64,000 nt of DNA, from contig JAFKIL010000001.1 of NCBI GenBank assembly GCA_017306415.1, forward strand, positions 186,001 to 250,000, read 5' to 3'. The notes beneath the pieces were generated by a model. The model was not told the DNA's origin. It searched no databases and saw only the letters and a program-made list of their open reading frames with translations. Shown piece by piece: positions 8,133-16,676 of this stretch. The position numbers and the translations under genes were made by a program. This stretch comes from Microbacterium sp. (GTDB taxonomy: Bacteria; Actinomycetota; Actinomycetes; Actinomycetales; Microbacteriaceae). Position 1 is the first letter of the stretch; every line of letters begins with the position of its first letter.

Positions 8133-9062
8133 ATGGCCCCCTCCGAGACCGTCACCCGTCCTGCCTACCGGCCGTATCGGATCCGTGTCGCGGAGGTGCG
8201 ACGGCTCACGCCGCACTTCGTCCGGGTGACGTTCACCGGCGACGACCTCGCCCACTTCGGGCTCGGCCGGCTCGACCAGCGTGTGAAGGTGGTGCTGCCG
8301 CGCGATGACGGGGGATGGGCCGATTTCGGGCAGGACGACGGCGACGGCGACTGGTACGCGCGCTGGCGCGGACTGCCCGTCGAGATCCGCAACCCGTTCC
8401 GCACGTACACCGTCCGGCGGATCGATCCGGATGCCGCGGAGCTCGACATCGATTTCGTCGTGCACCACGGTGCCGGTCCGGCGGGCGCGTGGGCCGAGGC
8501 AGCCCGCGTCGGCGACGAAGCGGTGGTCGTCGGCCCGGATGAGCGCAGTCCGCAGTCGCGCGTGGGGATCGACTGGCACCCCGGCACGGCGACCCGGTTC
8601 CTGCTCGCGGGCGACGAGACCGCGGCACCCGCCATCTGCGCCATCCTGGAGTCCTTGCCGGAAACCTCGCAGGTAGATGCGATCATCGAGGTGCCCACGG
8701 CGGCCGACGCGCTGCCGCTCTCGATTCCCGCCGGCCTCCGCGTGACCTGGCTCGGGCGGGGGGACGGCGAACACGGCGAGGCTCTGATCGGCGCGGTGAC
8801 GGAATGGACGCGTGCCCATCGCGGACTGCTGGAGCAGACGGCGGCTCCGCGGCGGCAGAAGCTCGAGGAGATCGACGTCGACCGTGATCTGCTCTGGGAC
8901 AGTCCCGAAGACGGCGACGGCGAGTTCTACGCCTGGATCGCGGGCGAGTCCGCGACGGTGAAGACGCTCCGACGTCACCTGGTGTCCGGATGCGGAGTCG
9001 ACCGGCGACGCGTCGCGTTCATGGGCTACTGGCGACGCGGTCGGGTGGAACGTACCGAATGA
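8133..9062 (+). CDS. Siderophore-interacting protein (FAD-dependent ferric-siderophore reductase)
   Basis: 309-aa SIP-family reductase that frees iron from imported siderophore by reducing Fe(III) in the cytoplasm with flavin and NAD(P)H. The N-terminal FAD domain has the NPFRTYTVRR flavin motif near residue 88; the C-terminal SIP domain contains LAGDETAAPAI and ends GYWRRGR. ATG 8133 follows the iron box with only 5 bp between. First gene of a five-gene operon with 4-base overlaps throughout, so reductase and importer are made together under iron control. Confidence 0.93.
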   Translation: MAPSETVTRPAYRPYRIRVAEVRRLTPHFVRVTFTGDDLAHFGLGRLDQRVKVVLPRDDGGWADFGQDDGDGDWYARWRGLPVEIRNPFRTYTVRRIDPDAAELDIDFVVHHGAGPAGAWAEAARVGDEAVVVGPDERSPQSRVGIDWHPGTATRFLLAGDETAAPAICAILESLPETSQVDAIIEVPTAADALPLSIPAGLRVTWLGRGDGEHGEALIGAVTEWTRAHRGLLEQTAAPRRQKLEEIDVDRDLLWDSPEDGDGEFYAWIAGESATVKTLRRHLVSGCGVDRRRVAFMGYWRRGRVERTE

Positions 9063-10072
9063 GCGCGACAGCCTCTCCGCGACGAACGGCGGTCGTCGTC
9101 GCGGCGGTCATCGTGCTGCTCGTCGCCGCGGTGCTGCTGAGCCTCACGGTCGGAGCCCGGGCGGTGCCGCCGGCCGTCGTCTGGCGCGCCCTCACCGCAC
9201 CCGATCCTTCCAACGCCGACCACGTGGTCATCCTCACGCAGCGGATCCCACGCACGGTCATCGCCGTGTGCGCCGGAGGTGCGCTCGCCCTCGCCGGGAC
9301 GGTGATGCAGGGTCTGACCCGGAACCCGTTCGCGGATCCGGGCCTCCTCGGCATCAACGCCGGCGCCTCACTCGCGGTGCTCACGGCGATCACCCTGCTC
9401 CACGTCGCGTCCCCGTCCGGCTTCGTGTGGTTCGCGTTCGGCGGCGCGGCCATCGCCGCGCTCGTCGTGGCGGGAATCGGCGGACGGGGGCAGGAGGGCG
9501 GCAGCCCTGCGAAGCTCGCCCTCACCGGCGCGGCTGTGACCGCCGGACTGACGTCGATCACGTTCCTCGTCCTGACGACCGACATCCGCGCTCTCGACGT
9601 CTACCGGTACTGGTCGGTCGGCGGCCTGACCGCGAGGGGACTCGACAGCGTCGCTCTCGTCGCGCCCGCCATCGTGGCCGGTGCCGTGCTCGCCCTGATC
9701 GGAGCGCGCGGTCTCGATCTCCTCGCCCTGGGCACCGACACGGCCGCGGGGCTGGGGCATCGCGCCGGACGCAGCCGGGCGATCGGGATCACGGCCACGA
9801 TCCTGCTGTGCGGCGGGGCCACCGCCATCGCGGGTCCGATCGTCTTCCTCGGTCTCCTGGTGCCGCATGCGCTGCGCGCGCTCGTCGGCGGAAGTTACCG
9901 TCGCCTGCTGCCCCTCGGGATCCCGGTGGGAGCCGCGGTGCTCCTGCTCTCCGACGTCGCCGGACGGGTGATCGCGCTCCCGGGCGAGGTGCAGGCGGGG
10001 ATCGTCGTCGCGTTCCTCGGCGCCCCGATGCTGATCGGCCTCGTCCTCCATCGCCGGCCGGTGGCGCTGTGA
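9059..10072 (+). CDS. FecCD-type iron-siderophore ABC permease 1
   Basis: 337-aa inner-membrane permease subunit, about 9-10 transmembrane helices, of the FecCD/BtuC family. Family marks are RIPRTVIAVCAGGALALAG and GLTRNPFADPGLLGINAGA, plus the late GPIVFLGLLVPHALR loop that contacts the ATPase. The start is ATG 9059, overlapping the SIP stop by 4 bases; an earlier in-frame GTG at 8990 lies inside the SIP gene and is rejected. It should heterodimerise with the next permease. Confidence 0.93.
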   Translation: MSATASPRRTAVVVAAVIVLLVAAVLLSLTVGARAVPPAVVWRALTAPDPSNADHVVILTQRIPRTVIAVCAGGALALAGTVMQGLTRNPFADPGLLGINAGASLAVLTAITLLHVASPSGFVWFAFGGAAIAALVVAGIGGRGQEGGSPAKLALTGAAVTAGLTSITFLVLTTDIRALDVYRYWSVGGLTARGLDSVALVAPAIVAGAVLALIGARGLDLLALGTDTAAGLGHRAGRSRAIGITATILLCGGATAIAGPIVFLGLLVPHALRALVGGSYRRLLPLGIPVGAAVLLLSDVAGRVIALPGEVQAGIVVAFLGAPMLIGLVLHRRPVAL

Positions 10073-11085
10073 GCGCGTCGACGACGGTCCGGGCCATGGC
10101 GCGACGGCGCCGGACGACCGTCGTCGTCCTCGTCGTCCTCGCGCTCGCGATGGTCGGTGCGCTCGCCCTCTCGATCGGCGACTACCCGCTGTCGCCGCCG
10201 CGGCTGTGGCACACCCTCACCGGATCCGGTACCAGGATCGAGGAGTACGTCGTGTTCCAGGTGCGGGCGCCGCGGGCGACCATGGCCATCATCGCGGGGT
10301 CGTCGTTGGGCATCGCCGGGGCGCTCCTCCAGTCCCTCCTCGGCAATCCGCTCGCGAGCCCCGACCTTCTCGGCATCTCCGGAGGGAGCGGTCTGGCCGC
10401 GGTGTTCGCGATCCTCGTGCTCGGCACCACCGGTCCCGTCCTCGCTCTGCTCGCCTTCGCCGGCGGTCTCGTCGTGGCGCTCGTCCTGGTGTCGGCCGGA
10501 CGCGCCGTGCGCGACGGGGGTTTCCGGCTGATCCTGGCGGGCATCGGGATCTCCTTCCTGACCGCCTCGGTCGTCGACTTCCTCATGGTGCGGGCGAAGG
10601 TGGAGCAGACGCAGATGGCTCTGCTGTGGCTCACCGGCAGCCTCTCGTCCACGCCGTGGTGGCAGGTGCTCACAGTCGCGGCCGTCCTGGTGGTGTGCAT
10701 CCCGCTGATCGCGGTAGCCGGCCGGTGGTTGCCGATCGCTCAGCTCGGTGCGGACACGGCCAGCGGCCTCGGGGTGAGGTCCGGGCGCGTTCGCATCCTC
10801 GTGGTCGGGACGGCGGTGCTCCTGACGGCGACCACCTGCGCATTCCTGGGGCCGATCTCGTTCGTCGCGCTGTGCGCCCCGGCCATCGCCCGGCCCCTGC
10901 TCGGCCACGGTGCCGTCGGCCTCGCGACGAGCGGCATGATCGGCGCCGTCCTCCTGGGGGGAGCCGATCTGGTGGCGCAGTTCGCCCTCCCGGGCGTCCA
11001 GGTGCCGGTCGGGGTCGTCACGGGCGCGCTCGGCGCCGCCTTCCTGCTCTGGCTCCTCGCATCGTCGAAAGGACGACAGCTGTGA
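10069..11085 (+). CDS. FecCD-type iron-siderophore ABC permease 2
   Basis: 338-aa second permease half of the importer. GTG 10069 overlaps the stop of permease 1. Marks include RAPRATMAIIAGSSLGIAG, LLGNPLASPDLLGISGG and FLGPISFVALCAPAIAR (ATPase coupling loop). It is a paralogue of permease 1, as usual for FepD/FepG-type pairs. Its stop overlaps the ATPase start (GTGA). Confidence 0.92.
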   Translation: MSASTTVRAMARRRRTTVVVLVVLALAMVGALALSIGDYPLSPPRLWHTLTGSGTRIEEYVVFQVRAPRATMAIIAGSSLGIAGALLQSLLGNPLASPDLLGISGGSGLAAVFAILVLGTTGPVLALLAFAGGLVVALVLVSAGRAVRDGGFRLILAGIGISFLTASVVDFLMVRAKVEQTQMALLWLTGSLSSTPWWQVLTVAAVLVVCIPLIAVAGRWLPIAQLGADTASGLGVRSGRVRILVVGTAVLLTATTCAFLGPISFVALCAPAIARPLLGHGAVGLATSGMIGAVLLGGADLVAQFALPGVQVPVGVVTGALGAAFLLWLLASSKGRQL

Positions 11086-11933
11086 ACGATGCACCGCGAC
11101 TCGGCGCGCGATCCGCGGCCGCCGGCTATCCCGGCCGCCGCGTCATCGCCGGGCTCGATCTCGACATCGAGCCCGGTCGCCTCACGATCATCATCGGCGC
11201 GAACGCCTGCGGGAAGTCGACGCTGCTCGGCATCCTCGCCCGGCTGCGCACGCCGCTCGAGGGCAGGATCGAACTCGACGGCGAGGATGTCGCGGGAATC
11301 CCGCATCGCCGGTTCGCTCGCACGGTCGGACTGCTGCCGCAGCATCCGACCGCTCCCGACGGCGTCACCGTCGCCGAGCTCGTCGCGCGCGGACGCCATC
11401 CGCACCGCGGGATCTTCCAGCGCTGGACTCCGGCGGACGCCGCCCGGGTGGACGAGGCCATGGCGAGGACCGGGGTGACCGCGCTCGCGGGCCGGCCCGT
11501 CGGTGACCTCTCCGGCGGACAGCGCCAGCGGGCGTGGATCGCGATGGCGCTTGCGCAGGATCCCCGCATCCTGCTGCTCGATGAGCCCACCACGTTCCTC
11601 GATCTCGCCCATCAGCTGGATGTGCTGGATCTGCTCCGGGATCTGAACCGCACCAGGGGGACGACCGTCGTCGTGGTGCTCCACGATCTGAACCTGGCCG
11701 CGCGGTACGCGGACGACCTCGTCGTGATGCGCGAGGGCAGGATCATCGCCCACGGCGCCCCCGCGGACGTGCTCACGGAGGAGACCGTCGCCGAGGCCCT
11801 CGGACTGCGCGCGCTCGTCATGCCCGATCCGCTCACGGGCGCACCTCTCGTGGTGCCCGTGCCCACCGGCGACGACACCGTCGCGCCCCCCTTCGTCCCG
11901 CAGGGACCCGTCAAGAGAGGAAACCCCACATGA
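11082..11933 (+). CDS. Iron-siderophore ABC transporter ATPase (FecE/FepC type)
   Basis: 283-aa nucleotide-binding subunit. Walker A GANACGKST, Q-loop VGLLPQ, signature LSGGQRQRAW, Walker B ILLLDEPTTFLDL and switch His in VVLHDLNLAARY are all present. GTG 11082 overlaps the preceding stop. The N-terminus is short, as in FepC relatives. A proline-rich C-terminal extension of about 35 residues follows the ATPase fold. Confidence 0.95.
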   Translation: MNDAPRLGARSAAAGYPGRRVIAGLDLDIEPGRLTIIIGANACGKSTLLGILARLRTPLEGRIELDGEDVAGIPHRRFARTVGLLPQHPTAPDGVTVAELVARGRHPHRGIFQRWTPADAARVDEAMARTGVTALAGRPVGDLSGGQRQRAWIAMALAQDPRILLLDEPTTFLDLAHQLDVLDLLRDLNRTRGTTVVVVLHDLNLAARYADDLVVMREGRIIAHGAPADVLTEETVAEALGLRALVMPDPLTGAPLVVPVPTGDDTVAPPFVPQGPVKRGNPT

Positions 11934-12955
11934 GACGACTTCGCGAGGCGATCGGTCTGATCGCGATCGCCGGTGCCGCCGCCCTCCTGCTTTCCGGATG
12001 CGCGGGTGGTGCAGCGCCCGCTGCGTCCGGTTCGGCCACCGCCGACGCGGCCTTCCCGGTCACGATCCCGTCGGCGCTCGGCAACGCCACGATCGACAAG
12101 AAGCCCACCCGGATCGCCACGTGGGGATGGGGCGCGACCGACGCTGTGCTCGCTTTGGGCATCGTCCCGGTGGCCATCCCCTCGGACGACTACTCGGGCG
12201 GGGCGGACAAGATGCCGCCGTGGATCTCCGACGCGGTGAAGAAGCTCGGCGGACCGACCCCGCAGATCCTCGACTCCTCGGCGGCCGAGATCTCGGTCGA
12301 AGAGCTTCTGAAGGCGAATCCCGACGTGCTGCTCGCTCCCTATTCGGGCATCACGCAGAAGGAGTACGACGCCGTCACCGGCGCCGGGATCCCCGTCGTC
12401 GCGTACCCGGATGCACCGTGGTCGACGCCGTGGCGCGACGTGATCACCATCACGGGCACCGCGCTCGGCATGAAGACGCAGGCGGCGGCCGTCCTGAAGA
12501 GACTCGACACACTGGTCTCGGACGCGGCGGCGGCCCATCCGGAGTTCAGGGGGACGTCGATCGCCTACGTGGACGACGATGTGGATACGTTCTACATGTA
12601 CCTCCCCGCGGATCCGCGCGTCGAGATCCTCGAGGACCTGGGGTTCACCACACCCAGGAGCGTCACCGACCTCGACACGAAGGAAGGCACGTTCTACACC
12701 ACGGTCAGCCACGAGAACCTGGACCGCATCGACGCTCAGGTGATCTTCACCCAGGCAGAGCAGCAGTCGACGCTCGACGAGTTCCTGAGTTCACCCCGCG
12801 GGCAGCTGATCCCTGCGGTCAAGAAGGGCGCCGTGGCCGCCATGGTCGGCGCCGAGAACGTTGCTGCCGTCTCCCCGACGGCGCTCACCCTGCCCTGGGC
12901 TCTTCCGACGATCGTGGAGAAGCTGGCGAAGGCCACGGCGATCGCGAAGGGCTGA
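11930..12955 (+). CDS. Iron-siderophore substrate-binding lipoprotein
   Basis: 341-aa binding protein of the FepB/FhuD type. It has a lipoprotein signal peptide with lipobox LLSGC, so it should be anchored to the outer face of the membrane after processing that includes Lnt (also in this window). The body is the two-lobe helical-backbone fold (PTRIATWGWGATDAVLALG, then LKANPDVLLAPYSG). It overlaps the ATPase stop (ATGA). Siderophore identity cannot be read from sequence. Confidence 0.92.
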   Translation: MRRLREAIGLIAIAGAAALLLSGCAGGAAPAASGSATADAAFPVTIPSALGNATIDKKPTRIATWGWGATDAVLALGIVPVAIPSDDYSGGADKMPPWISDAVKKLGGPTPQILDSSAAEISVEELLKANPDVLLAPYSGITQKEYDAVTGAGIPVVAYPDAPWSTPWRDVITITGTALGMKTQAAAVLKRLDTLVSDAAAAHPEFRGTSIAYVDDDVDTFYMYLPADPRVEILEDLGFTTPRSVTDLDTKEGTFYTTVSHENLDRIDAQVIFTQAEQQSTLDEFLSSPRGQLIPAVKKGAVAAMVGAENVAAVSPTALTLPWALPTIVEKLAKATAIAKG

Positions 12956-12963
12956 CACACCGC

Positions 12964-12999
12964 GACGGGCCCTCGGGATCGCTCCCGGGGGCCCGTCTT
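12964..12999. terminator. Terminator between siderophore operon and bioY
   Basis: A 15-bp stem (12964-12978 with 12983-12997, one G-T wobble) with a 4-nt loop ATCG, followed on the plus strand by TTC. It lies between convergent genes and can serve both. Confidence 0.8.
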
Positions 13000-13014
13000 C
13001 GTGTGCGGGCGGGG

Positions 13015-13668
13015 CTACGAGCGGGTGCGCGCGTCGACGGCGCGCACGCCGCGCCAGACCAGCGGGAGCAGCAGCCCGGCGAGGACCGCCTTCACGACGT
13101 CGCCAACCAGGAACGGGAGGATGCCGTTGGTCAGCGTCGCGGACAGGAGCTGGTCCTGCGGGACGCGGGCGCCGGCGAGGACGACGGCGAGCCAGGGGAG
13201 CCCGAACGCATAGATGGTGATCGAGCCCACGGCGAAGGCCACGAGTGCCTTCGGGATGCGGCGGTCCCACGTCCGGCGTGCGAAGAGGCCGACCACCGCG
13301 GCGGCGAAGACGAACCCGACGATGTACCCGAAGCTCGGCGCCGCGAACAGCGCGCTCCCGGTGAGGTGGCTGCCGTCCGCCTGCGGAGCGCCGACCGGGA
13401 GGCCGAGGAGGCCGGCCGCCGCGTAGAGGACGAGGGCGGATGCCCCGCGGACGGCGCCGAGGCCTGCGCCGACCAGCAGTACGGCGAAGGTCTGCCCCGT
13501 GATCGGCACGGGCTGCATCGGGATGGCCACCTGTGCGAGGAGGGTCACGAAGACGGCGCCCGCGACGACGAGCGTGGCGTCGGCGGCGAATGCGAGAGCT
13601 CGCGAGCGGGACGGGACGATGAGGTCGGCGAGCACGCGGTGCGATCGCGGTGCGGCGGCGAGAGTCAT
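13015..13668 (-). CDS. bioY: Biotin transporter BioY
   Basis: 217-aa S-component of an ECF-type biotin transporter, about six transmembrane helices. Family marks are AIPMQPVPITGQTFAVLL and LFAAPSFGYIVGF. The start is ATG 13666-13668 with a clear GAAGGAGC Shine-Dalgarno; the frame runs open far upstream, but only antisense to the ABC-F gene. No bioM/bioN (ATPase and T-component) genes are adjacent, so it either works alone or shares an energising module encoded elsewhere. Confidence 0.93.
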   Translation of the reverse strand: MTLAAAPRSHRVLADLIVPSRSRALAFAADATLVVAGAVFVTLLAQVAIPMQPVPITGQTFAVLLVGAGLGAVRGASALVLYAAAGLLGLPVGAPQADGSHLTGSALFAAPSFGYIVGFVFAAAVVGLFARRTWDRRIPKALVAFAVGSITIYAFGLPWLAVVLAGARVPQDQLLSATLTNGILPFLVGDVVKAVLAGLLLPLVWRGVRAVDARTRS

Positions 13669-13887
13669 GACTGCTCCTTCGGCGTCTGTCGCGTCGGGGG
13701 ACGCGGTGTCGCGACTCAGCCTAGAGCTTCTCCGGCGACCATTCTTGGACGCCGTCGACAATGGGAGGTGGCAACCGCTGTCCCCTCCGTCCGGTTGGAC
13801 GGTCGGCCGAGGTCCGGCGCCGCTCCGGTAGACTCGGACGTCGGCCACTCGGCCGGATCCCCCATCCCTGAAGAACGGACGTCCGCT
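13669..13887. promoter_or_regulatory. bioY/ABC-F divergent region with structured ABC-F leader
   Basis: 219-bp gap. A minus-strand -10-like TAGGCT (13718-13723) can serve bioY. A plus-strand -10 TAGACT (13829-13834) would start the ABC-F transcript near 13841, leaving a leader of about 45-50 nt. In it CGGACGTC (13835-13842) can pair exactly with GACGTCCG (13878-13885), enclosing a GGCC hairpin (13843-13854) and ending 2 nt before GTG 13888. No known riboswitch or biotin-repressor site is recognised. Confidence 0.5.
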
Positions 13888-15486
13888 GTGCTCGCCGTGC
13901 ACGACCTCGAGATCCGCGTGGGTGCGCGCACGCTCATGTCGGGCGTGTCGTTCCGTGTGGGTGCCGGCGACAAGATCGGCCTCGTCGGGCGCAACGGCGC
14001 AGGCAAGACGACGCTGACGAAGGTCCTGGCGGGCGATGTCCTCCCCTCCGGCGGAGGTGTGGACCGCACCGGCGAGCTGGGCTACCTGCCTCAGGATCCC
14101 CGCACCGGCGACCCGGACATGCTCGCACGCACGCGCATCCTCGACGCGCGCGGACTCGGGTCGCTCGCGCTCGGCATGCACGACGCTTCGATCGAGATGG
14201 GATCGGACGACCCGGACGTCGCAGCGCGCGCGATGCGCCGATACGGCAGCCTCACCGAGCAGTTCGAGGCCCACGGCGGGTACGCCGCGGAGGCGGAGGC
14301 GGCGTCGATCGCCCACAACCTCGCGCTGCCCGACCGCATCCTCGACCAGCCGCTGCGCACGCTGTCCGGCGGGCAGCGGCGGCGGATCGAGCTCGCGCGC
14401 ATCCTGTTCTCGGATGCCGAGACGATGATCCTCGACGAGCCGACGAACCATCTCGACGCCGACAGCGTCGTGTGGCTGCGCGAGTTCCTCAAGGGCTACA
14501 AGGGCGGACTCATCGTCATCAGCCATGACGTCGAACTCGTCGGCGAGACCGTCAACCGGGTCTTCTACCTCGATGCCAACCGCCAGGTCATCGACGTCTA
14601 CAACATGGGGTGGAAGAACTACCAGCGCCAGCGGGTCGCGGACGAGGAACGACGCAAGAAGGAACGCGCGAACGCCGAGAAGAAGGCGACGGCGCTCCAG
14701 CAGCAGGCTGCGAAGTTCGGTGCGAAGGCGACCAAGGCCGCCGCCGCGCATCAGATGATGGCGCGCGCCGAGCGACTCCTCTCCGGCCTCGACGAGGTAC
14801 GGCAGGAGGATCGCGTCGCGAAGCTGCGGTTCCCGAAGCCCGCGCCCTGCGGGAAGACCCCGCTGATGGCGTCCGGCCTCTCGAAATCGTACGGATCCCT
14901 CGAGATCTTCACGGATGTGGACCTCGCGATCGATCGGGGTTCCAAGGTGGTCGTGCTCGGCCTCAACGGCGCCGGCAAGACGACTCTGCTGCGCATCCTG
15001 GCCGGTGTGGACAAGGCGGACACGGGCGTCATCGAGCCCGGTCACGGTCTCAAGGTCGGCTACTACGCGCAGGAGCACGAGAATCTCGACGTGACGAGGT
15101 CCGTCCTGGAGAACATGATGTCCGCAGCCCCGGACATCACGGCGACCGATGCGCGCAAGGTGCTCGGTTCGTTCCTGTTCACCGGAGACGACGTGCTCAA
15201 GCCGGCCGGGGTCCTGTCCGGTGGCGAGAAGACCCGGCTCTCGCTGGCCACCCTGGTCGTGTCGTCCGCGAACATGCTGCTCCTCGACGAGCCGACGAAC
15301 AACCTCGACCCCGCCTCTCGCGACGAGATCCTCGGCGCGCTCGCCCATTACGAGGGTGCAGTCGTCCTGGTGTCGCACGACGAAGGCGCCGTCGAGGCGC
15401 TCAACCCCGAGCGCGTCCTCATCCTGCCGGACGGGGTCGAGGACATCTGGGGTCGCGACTACGTCGATCTCGTCGCGCTGGCCTGA
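13888..15486 (+). CDS. ABC-F family ATPase (ribosome-associated)
   Basis: 532-aa protein with two ABC domains and no membrane segments, the ABC-F layout of translation factors and ribosome-protection proteins. Walker A motifs are GRNGAGKTT (N-domain) and GLNGAGKTT (C-domain); signatures are LSGGQRRRIE and LSGGEKTRLS. Between them, about residues 245-305, lies the charged helical linker (RRKKERANAEKKA) that reaches into the ribosome. GTG 13888 is the start; the longer open frame upstream lies in a non-coding leader. EttA-like housekeeping and antibiotic-resistance roles cannot be told apart. Confidence 0.88.
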   Translation: MLAVHDLEIRVGARTLMSGVSFRVGAGDKIGLVGRNGAGKTTLTKVLAGDVLPSGGGVDRTGELGYLPQDPRTGDPDMLARTRILDARGLGSLALGMHDASIEMGSDDPDVAARAMRRYGSLTEQFEAHGGYAAEAEAASIAHNLALPDRILDQPLRTLSGGQRRRIELARILFSDAETMILDEPTNHLDADSVVWLREFLKGYKGGLIVISHDVELVGETVNRVFYLDANRQVIDVYNMGWKNYQRQRVADEERRKKERANAEKKATALQQQAAKFGAKATKAAAAHQMMARAERLLSGLDEVRQEDRVAKLRFPKPAPCGKTPLMASGLSKSYGSLEIFTDVDLAIDRGSKVVVLGLNGAGKTTLLRILAGVDKADTGVIEPGHGLKVGYYAQEHENLDVTRSVLENMMSAAPDITATDARKVLGSFLFTGDDVLKPAGVLSGGEKTRLSLATLVVSSANMLLLDEPTNNLDPASRDEILGALAHYEGAVVLVSHDEGAVEALNPERVLILPDGVEDIWGRDYVDLVALA

Positions 15487-15498
15487 GCGTCACGACGC

Positions 15499-15529
15499 CT
15501 GACCGGCTGTACCGAGCAGGACCGGTCAG
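15499..15529. terminator. Bidirectional terminator-like hairpin
   Basis: CTGACCGG (15499-15506) pairs with CCGGTCAG (15522-15529), with a further CTG/CAG pairing inside. It lies between the convergent ABC-F and SURF1 genes and includes the SURF1 stop codon. There is no T-run. Confidence 0.55.
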
Positions 15530-16443
15530 CGCCCGGCACGATCGAGGAGCGCATCCTCGTCGTCCGCGTCGCGGTCGCTGCGTCGGGGGAAGAGTCGCGT
15601 GCGTGCGCGGCGCGCGGACGCCTCGGCATCCCACTGCGCGGCCGCTTCGGGATCGGAGGCGGCGAGCTCGGCCACGGCGGCCGCATCCGCGGCCTCTTCC
15701 CGGCGCACGCGCCGCTCCGAGCGGATGACGTACCAGATGAACACGAACCCCATGACGGCGAACAGGATCCACTGCACGCCGTAGGAGAGATACGGCCCGG
15801 GGTCGTCGGACGGTGCTTCCATCGGCTGCGGTGCGGTGGCGGGCGCGGGGGACTCGGTGACCAGCGTGCCGTACGCGCCGCGGTCGAGTGCGTCGCCGCC
15901 CGTCCCCATCAGACCGGCGATCGTCGGCAGATGGATCGACGGAATCTGACCGGCGGGTGCCGCGTCGCCCGACGACGGCAGCGCTTCCCCCGGCTGCAAC
16001 CGGACGACGACGGTGAGTTCGCCCGATGGTGCGGCGGGGAGGGAGTCCGGAAGCGACTGGCTGTTCCCCGGCGGCTCCCAGCCGCGGTCGACGAGGAAGA
16101 CCCGGCCGTCGGCCAGTTGGAACGGCACCACGATCTCGTAGGCGGCGGTGCCGTCGTGCACGCGATTGCGGACGAGGAGCTGATGGTCGGGGAGATAGCG
16201 TCCGACGAGCTCGGCCTGGCGCCACTGCCGTGACGGTGCGAGCTTCTCACCGGGCGGGAGCAGCTGCGCGAGAGGGACCGGTGTCGCGTCGTAGTTGCGC
16301 GAGATGAGGGCGAGCTGCTCGGAGCGGTCGGCGTTCTTGGTGAGCTGCCAGTTCGAGAGGAATGCGCAGGCGATCGCGAAGACGATCGCCACGCCGATGT
16401 ACGCGGTCCAGCGGACGGCGGCCGGCGCCGTCTGCCTGCTCAC
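15526..16443 (-). CDS. SURF1-family cytochrome oxidase biogenesis protein
   Basis: 305-aa SURF1 protein, an assembly factor for heme a insertion into cytochrome c oxidase. Two-helix topology is visible: an N-terminal segment (AYIGVAIVFAIACAF) and a C-terminal one (GVQWILFAVMGFVFIWYVI), with a large extracytoplasmic domain between. Conserved motifs are NWQL, LLVRNRVHDG and FLVDRGWEP. GTG 16441-16443 is chosen because it overlaps the upstream stop (GTGA); the frame is open further upstream through the previous gene. A charged C-terminal tail of about 60 residues follows the last helix. Confidence 0.92.
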   Translation of the reverse strand: MSRQTAPAAVRWTAYIGVAIVFAIACAFLSNWQLTKNADRSEQLALISRNYDATPVPLAQLLPPGEKLAPSRQWRQAELVGRYLPDHQLLVRNRVHDGTAAYEIVVPFQLADGRVFLVDRGWEPPGNSQSLPDSLPAAPSGELTVVVRLQPGEALPSSGDAAPAGQIPSIHLPTIAGLMGTGGDALDRGAYGTLVTESPAPATAPQPMEAPSDDPGPYLSYGVQWILFAVMGFVFIWYVIRSERRVRREEAADAAAVAELAASDPEAAAQWDAEASARRARTRLFPRRSDRDADDEDALLDRAGR

Positions 16444-16676
16444 CCGCCGACCGCCGTGGCGGAGAACGGCTCCGTCGTCACGGGGAAGTCGCGCGCGGCG
16501 AGGAAGTCGCGGAGGTAGTCGACGTGCGCGTCGCACGCGAGCCAGACCTTGCGCCGATCGGCGGCGTGGATGCGCGGGTTCCGCCACGTCACCCGCGTGG
16601 TCGGGCGCTCCTGGCATCCCGCGCGGGAGCACACCGGATCAGGCGCCCCGTCCAGCGGGGCGAGCGGGCCCCTCAT
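16440..16676 (-). CDS. Small conserved Cys/His protein upstream of SURF1
   Basis: 78 aa, no named function. It contains CSRAGC and, about 30 residues on, CDAHVDYLRDFL, a Cys/Cys...Cys/His arrangement that could bind zinc. Similar small actinobacterial proteins are common. Both ends overlap neighbours by 4 bases (with the DUF3099 gene and SURF1), so the three are translationally coupled. A link to oxidase assembly is guilt by association. Confidence 0.75.
   Translation of the reverse strand: MRGPLAPLDGAPDPVCSRAGCQERPTTRVTWRNPRIHAADRRKVWLACDAHVDYLRDFLAARDFPVTTEPFSATAVGG

Noticed and set aside
13669..13780. Biotin-repressor operator or riboswitch upstream of bioY
   Set aside because: No convincing inverted repeat of a biotin regulator was seen, and no biotin riboswitch class is known.
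16440..16676. Acetone carboxylase annotation for the 78-aa protein
   Set aside because: Proteins of this kind are sometimes labelled so in databases, but the sequence has no enzyme domain; it is called a small conserved Cys/His protein.
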